DNA of 64,000 nt from Terrabacter aerolatus. Its GTDB lineage: Bacteria > Actinomycetota > Actinomycetes > Actinomycetales > Dermatophilaceae. The first letter of the stretch is position 1, and every line of letters starts with the position of its first letter. Positions 60,655 to 64,000 of the stretch are shown one piece after another. The DNA is taken from contig NZ_BJYX01000002.1 of NCBI RefSeq assembly GCF_007991735.1, forward strand, positions 186,001-250,000. Direction: 5' to 3'. A program made the position numbers and the translations under genes. The notes below the pieces were generated by a model that was given only the letters and a program-made list of their open reading frames with translations, made no database searches and had not been told where the DNA came from.

Positions 60655-61538
60655 TGTCGCAGTACACCGGACGCCCCGAAGACCCGACGCGCGGGCGCAC
60701 TGCTGACGACACCGACGAGCTGGACGACGACCTCGACGACGACTACGACGACGAGCCCCGCAGCTTCGGCGCGGCGGTCCTGGCCGGCATCAAGGAGCTC
60801 GTCATCGTCGTCGTGCTCGCCATGGCGCTCTCGTTCGTCGTCAAGACGTGGCTCTTCCAGGCCTTCTACATCCCGTCCGGCTCGATGGAGAACACCCTCG
60901 TCAAGGACGACCGCGTCATCGTCAGCAAGCTGACGCCGGGCCCGTTCGACCTCAAGCGCGGCGACGTCGTCGTCTTCGAGGACCCGGGCGTGCCCAGCCC
61001 CTGGCTCGGTGACCTGAGCGCCCAGCACAGCACGGTCGGCGGTCCCTTCCACGACGCGCTCGTCTTCGTCGGACTCCTCCCCGAGGACTCCGAGAACCAC
61101 CTCATCAAGCGCGTCATCGGGCTGCCCGGCGATCACGTCCAGGCCGACGGCGACACGGGCAAGATCAAGGTCAACGGCGTCGAGATCACCGAGCCCTACG
61201 TCAAGCCGGGCGACTACCCCAGCGAGGGCAAGAAGTTCGACATCACCGTCCCGGCGGGCCGCATCTGGGTCATGGGTGACCACCGCAGCGACTCGTCCGA
61301 CAGCCGCTGGCACGACGACGGCACCGGCGCCACCGGCTCCGTCCCGATGGACAAGATCGTCGGCCGGGCCCTGTTCGTCGTGTGGCCCATCGACCACGTG
61401 ACGTGGCTCGGCGTCCCCGAGCGCACCTTCTCCCAGGTTCCGACGGCCACGACGCCGTCGACGTCGCCGACGAAGAAGGCCACGGTCAACCCCGGCCAGG
61501 GCAGCAAGCCGAGCGCGTCGACGACGAAGGCCGGCTGA
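60654..61538 (+). CDS. lepB: Signal peptidase I (second copy)
   Basis: 294 residues. The N-terminus is strongly acidic ([15 protein letters not shown], about 21-35), unlike the Ser/Thr-rich first copy. One membrane helix (about 44-66), catalytic Ser77 in [15 protein letters not shown] and Lys152 in [14 protein letters not shown]; the box [14 protein letters not shown] has His in place of Asn. A Thr/Ser/Lys-rich tail ends the protein. ATG at 60654 overlaps the first lepB stop (TGATG). Tandem copies suggest division of labour among exported substrates. Confidence 0.93.
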   Translation: MSQYTGRPEDPTRGRTADDTDELDDDLDDDYDDEPRSFGAAVLAGIKELVIVVVLAMALSFVVKTWLFQAFYIPSGSMENTLVKDDRVIVSKLTPGPFDLKRGDVVVFEDPGVPSPWLGDLSAQHSTVGGPFHDALVFVGLLPEDSENHLIKRVIGLPGDHVQADGDTGKIKVNGVEITEPYVKPGDYPSEGKKFDITVPAGRIWVMGDHRSDSSDSRWHDDGTGATGSVPMDKIVGRALFVVWPIDHVTWLGVPERTFSQVPTATTPSTSPTKKATVNPGQGSKPSASTTKAG

Positions 61539-61555
61539 TCGGCAGCCCCCGCACC

Positions 61556-62329
61556 ATGGCACGTCCCGCACCCTCCACGAAACCCTCGCTCCGGGTCGAG
61601 CGCGCCCTGCAGCGCTCCGGGCACCGACTGCTCGCCGGCATGGACGAGGTCGGTCGCGGCGCCCTCGCAGGCCCCGTCAGCGTCGGTGTCGTCGTCATCG
61701 ACGAGACGGTGCGGTCGGCGCCGATCGGGGTCAAGGACTCGAAGCTGCTGACCGAGAAGGCCCGCACCGTGCTCCTGCCCCGCATCCAGCGCTGGGCCGT
61801 GGCCCACGCCGTCGGCCATGCGAGCGCCGACGAGATCGACGAGATCGGCATCATGAGGGCGCTGCGCCTGGCCGGCACGCGGGCCCTCGGCGCGCTCGGT
61901 GTCGTGCCCGACCTCGTCATCCTCGACGGCAACCACGACTGGCTCACCGACCCCGGCGAGGTCGGTCTCCTCGCCTTCGCCGGCGAGGGTGCAGGGCCGT
62001 GCACGCCCCCGGTCACGACGATGATCAAGGCCGACATGAAGTGTTCGTCGGTCGCCGCGGCCAGCGTGCTGGCGAAGGTGGAGCGCGACGCCATGATGGT
62101 GGCGCTCTCGGCCGAGCACCCGGCATACGCCTGGTCGCTCAACAAGGGCTACTCGGCGCCCGAGCACATGGATGCCCTCGCGCGCCTCGGGCCGTGCGAG
62201 CTGCACCGGCGGTCGTGGCGACTGCCCGGGGTCCACGTGGACGGGCCGGTCGGGGTGTTGAATGAGGGGACGGAGAACCTCGCTCCGGTGCCCACGACGG
62301 CAGAGCAGACAGGGACGGCGATCAGGTGA
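61556..62329 (+). CDS. rnhB: Ribonuclease HII
   Basis: 257 residues. Cuts RNA within RNA-DNA hybrids, including single ribonucleotides. Acidic catalytic residues lie in [30 protein letters not shown], and [20 protein letters not shown]; the C-terminus has [10 protein letters not shown] followed by an extra ~25-residue tail. ATG at 61556. Its stop overlaps the DUF2469 start as GTGA. Confidence 0.95.
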   Translation: MARPAPSTKPSLRVERALQRSGHRLLAGMDEVGRGALAGPVSVGVVVIDETVRSAPIGVKDSKLLTEKARTVLLPRIQRWAVAHAVGHASADEIDEIGIMRALRLAGTRALGALGVVPDLVILDGNHDWLTDPGEVGLLAFAGEGAGPCTPPVTTMIKADMKCSSVAAASVLAKVERDAMMVALSAEHPAYAWSLNKGYSAPEHMDALARLGPCELHRRSWRLPGVHVDGPVGVLNEGTENLAPVPTTAEQTGTAIR

Positions 62330-62646
62330 GTTCGGAAGATCTCGAGAAGTACGAGACCGAGATGGAGCTCCAGCTCTACAAGGAGTACCGCGACGTCGTC
62401 GGCCTCTTCACCCATGTCGTCGAGACCGAGCGCCGCTTCTACCTCGCCAACTCCGTCGACGTGAAGGTGCGCAGCGACGGGGGTGAGGTCTTCTTCGACG
62501 TCACCATGGCCGACGCCTGGGTGTGGGACATCTACCGTCCGGCGCGCTTCGTCAAGAACGTGCGCGTCGTGACGTTCAAGGACGTCAACGTCGAGGAGCT
62601 GCCCAAGCCCGACATCAAGCTCCCGGAGAGCGGCGACTTCAGCTGA
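62326..62646 (+). CDS. DUF2469 family protein
   Basis: 106 residues, highly conserved in actinobacteria and always near rnhB and yraN, function unknown. Acidic helix [20 protein letters not shown] at the N-terminus, then [20 protein letters not shown] and a compact C-terminal part [23 protein letters not shown] at 62326 overlaps rnhB by four bases. No catalytic motif is apparent. Confidence 0.92.
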   Translation: MSSEDLEKYETEMELQLYKEYRDVVGLFTHVVETERRFYLANSVDVKVRSDGGEVFFDVTMADAWVWDIYRPARFVKNVRVVTFKDVNVEELPKPDIKLPESGDFS

Positions 62647-62757
62647 CGCCGGGCTCCGCGTCCGGCTCGTCCACACCCCCTCACCGGTCACGTATGCCGT
62701 CCACAGCCTGCCCCTGGGCGGTGTCCTCGCTGGGGTGGCGCCGCGAGGGTGGTCGTC

Positions 62758-63123
62758 ATGGACCTCTCCACCCGTGCCCTCGGCGACTACGGTGAACGCC
62801 TCGCGTGCCGCTACCTGCTCGCGCAGGGGCTGACGATCCTCGACCGCAACTGGCGGTGCGCCCGCGGCGAGATCGACGTCGTCGCCGTCGAGGGCGGCGA
62901 GCTCGTCGTCTGCGAGGTCAAGACCCGCACGAGCGAGGCCTACGGCGCCCCGTTCGAGGCGGTGACGTGGCGCAAGCAGCGACGCCTGCGACGTCTGGCC
63001 GGCCTGTGGCGCGACGACCACGACGCCCTCGCGCGAGGTCTCGCGCTGCGCATCGACGTCATCTCCATCCTGAGGCCGCCGGCAGGACGGGCGAGCCTCG
63101 AGCACCTGAGGGCGGTGTGCTGA
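62758..63123 (+). CDS. yraN: UPF0102/YraN endonuclease-like protein
   Basis: 121 residues. Restriction-endonuclease-like fold: GDYGERLACRYLLAQGLTIL, NWRCARGEIDVVAVEGGELV and VCEVKTRTSEAYGAPFEAVT hold the E...D...ExK active-site pattern. Cellular role unclear; it co-occurs with comM and rnhB. ATG at 62758 has GAGGGTGG upstream. The stop overlaps the comM start (TGATG). Confidence 0.92.
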   Translation: MDLSTRALGDYGERLACRYLLAQGLTILDRNWRCARGEIDVVAVEGGELVVCEVKTRTSEAYGAPFEAVTWRKQRRLRRLAGLWRDDHDALARGLALRIDVISILRPPAGRASLEHLRAVC

Positions 63124-64000
63124 TGGCCCTCGGACGCACGCGCTCGGTCGGGCTGCGCGGGGTGCACGGTTTCGTCGTCGACGTCGAGGCGCACGTGACC
63201 CAGGGTCTGCCCGGCTTCGCCATCAGCGGCCTGGGTGACTCGGCGGTGAAGCAGTCGTCGGACCGCATCCGGGCCGCGGCCGCCCTCATCGAGAAGATGC
63301 CGGTGAGCCAGCGGCGGGTCACCGTCAACCTGTCGCCGGCGGGGGAGCGCAAGGTGGGCACCGGCTTCGACCTCGGCATCTTCATCGCCGTCGCGGCGGC
63401 GATGGACCTCGTGCAGGTGGGCGTCGTCCGCGACGTCGTGCACATCGGCGAGGTGGGCCTCGACGGGACGGTCCGTCCGGTGCCGGGTGTGCTCCCGCTC
63501 GTGCGCGCCGCCTCGCTGGTCGGGGTGCGTCACGTCGTCGTCCCGGTCGCCAACGCCGGCGAGGCCCGCCTCGTCTCGGGGGTGCACGTGCACCCCGTCG
63601 CCGACGTCACCGAGCTCGTCCGCCGCTACGGCGCGCTCGGCAAGGGGCACGGGGTCGAGGAGGTTCCGGTGCCCCTCGTCGCCGCCGCACCACCGGAGCC
63701 GGTGCGCGACCTCAGCGAGGTCATGGGGCAGGCCGACGCGAAGCTCGCCCTCGAGATCGCGGCGGCCGGCGGGCACCACCTGCTGTTCGCCGGGCCGCCC
63801 GGAGCCGGCAAGACGATGCTGGCCGAGCGGCTGCCGGGCCTGCTGCCGGCTCTCGGCGAGGCCGAGTCGATGGAGGTCACGGCCATCCACTCGGTGCTCG
63901 GGACGCTCGGCTCCGGCCACGAGGCGCGCCTCATCTCCCGTCCTCCGTTCGTGGCGCCCCACCACGGGGCGTCGCAGGCTGCGGTCATCGGCGGCGGCAG
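63123..64000 (+). CDS. comM: ComM/YifB-type Mg-chelatase-like AAA+ protein, 5' part (runs off window)
   Basis: 292 residues visible of about 510. N-terminal domain ALGRTRSVGLRGVHGFVVDV, GLPGFAISGLGDSAVKQSSD, RVTVNLSPAGERKVGTGFDL (Lon-protease-like S5 fold), then the ATPase domain with Walker A FAGPPGAGKTMLAERLPGL. In Haemophilus and Vibrio ComM is a branch-migration helicase that extends recombination during natural transformation; orthologues occur widely in non-competent bacteria too. ATG at 63123 overlaps the yraN stop. There is no stop before the window end; dprA would normally follow. Confidence 0.94.
   Translation, partial: MALGRTRSVGLRGVHGFVVDVEAHVTQGLPGFAISGLGDSAVKQSSDRIRAAAALIEKMPVSQRRVTVNLSPAGERKVGTGFDLGIFIAVAAAMDLVQVGVVRDVVHIGEVGLDGTVRPVPGVLPLVRAASLVGVRHVVVPVANAGEARLVSGVHVHPVADVTELVRRYGALGKGHGVEEVPVPLVAAAPPEPVRDLSEVMGQADAKLALEIAAAGGHHLLFAGPPGAGKTMLAERLPGLLPALGEAESMEVTAIHSVLGTLGSGHEARLISRPPFVAPHHGASQAAVIGGG

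Overview
The window is a very GC-rich (my estimate is above 70%), densely coding stretch of an actinobacterial chromosome. It is most likely from the order Micrococcales, plausibly Intrasporangiaceae. That placement is inference and rests on three things: the gene order gltX / tRNA-Gln / tRNA-Glu / ndgR-leuCD-hupB-cofC-plsC-gpsA-ddl-thiL-rpmB-recG-rsmD-coaD-rpmF-rnc-mutM-smc-ftsY-amt-glnK-glnD-ffh-rpsP-rimM-trmD-rplS-lepB-rnhB-yraN-comM; the coenzyme F420 genes (fgd, cofC); and the frequent GTG starts and leaderless promoters. No rRNA, prophage, insertion sequence, CRISPR array or defence island was seen, and no intergenic gap exceeds 300 bases.

Layout. 1-2735: 3' end of gltX, an acetyltransferase, a HAD phosphatase, then tRNA-Gln(CTG) and tRNA-Glu(CTC). 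2813-6687: a convergent pair, an integral-membrane alpha/beta hydrolase and an MprF-like aminoacyl-lipid synthase. 6830-9844: F420-dependent glucose-6-phosphate dehydrogenase, an L,D-transpeptidase and an IclR-type NdgR/LtbR-like regulator, all leftward. 9998-13096: leuCD and the long-tailed nucleoid protein HupB. 13211-19781: cofC fused to a cold-shock-like module, plsC, gpsA, a PAP2 phosphatase, a transsulfuration enzyme, ddl, a DUF3515 lipoprotein and a stand-alone Lrp ligand domain. 19999-30200: thiL, rpmB, fructosamine kinase, a FakA-like kinase, recG-rsmD-coaD, and yceD-rpmF-rnc-mutM.

30265-41349 is an accessory block of metabolic genes between mutM and smc. It holds a sodium/solute symporter with a small partner, a ferredoxin reductase, a hydroxyacid-oxoacid transhydrogenase-like iron alcohol dehydrogenase, an M3 peptidase, a MOSC protein, an OafA-type acyltransferase, an acylphosphatase, a chorismate mutase and a PPOX-class flavoprotein. 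41532-64000 is the conserved chromosome-segregation, secretion, nitrogen-control and ribosome-maturation run: smc, ftsY, amt-glnK-glnD, ffh, rpsP-khpA-rimM-trmD, rplS, lepB-lepB, rnhB, DUF2469, yraN and the start of comM.

Working together: NdgR probably controls leuCD through a perfect palindrome in their shared intergenic region. FtsY, Ffh and two signal peptidases form the secretion route. amt-glnK-glnD is the ammonium uptake and PII-signalling operon. The most unusual signal is a dispersed octamer, GTATGCCG, present in both orientations roughly every 2 kb. It is enriched between genes, is present as an inverted pair in the ftsY terminator, and overlaps some promoters. Other points of interest are three domain fusions, a 23-base divergent leaderless promoter pair, and many leaderless starts.
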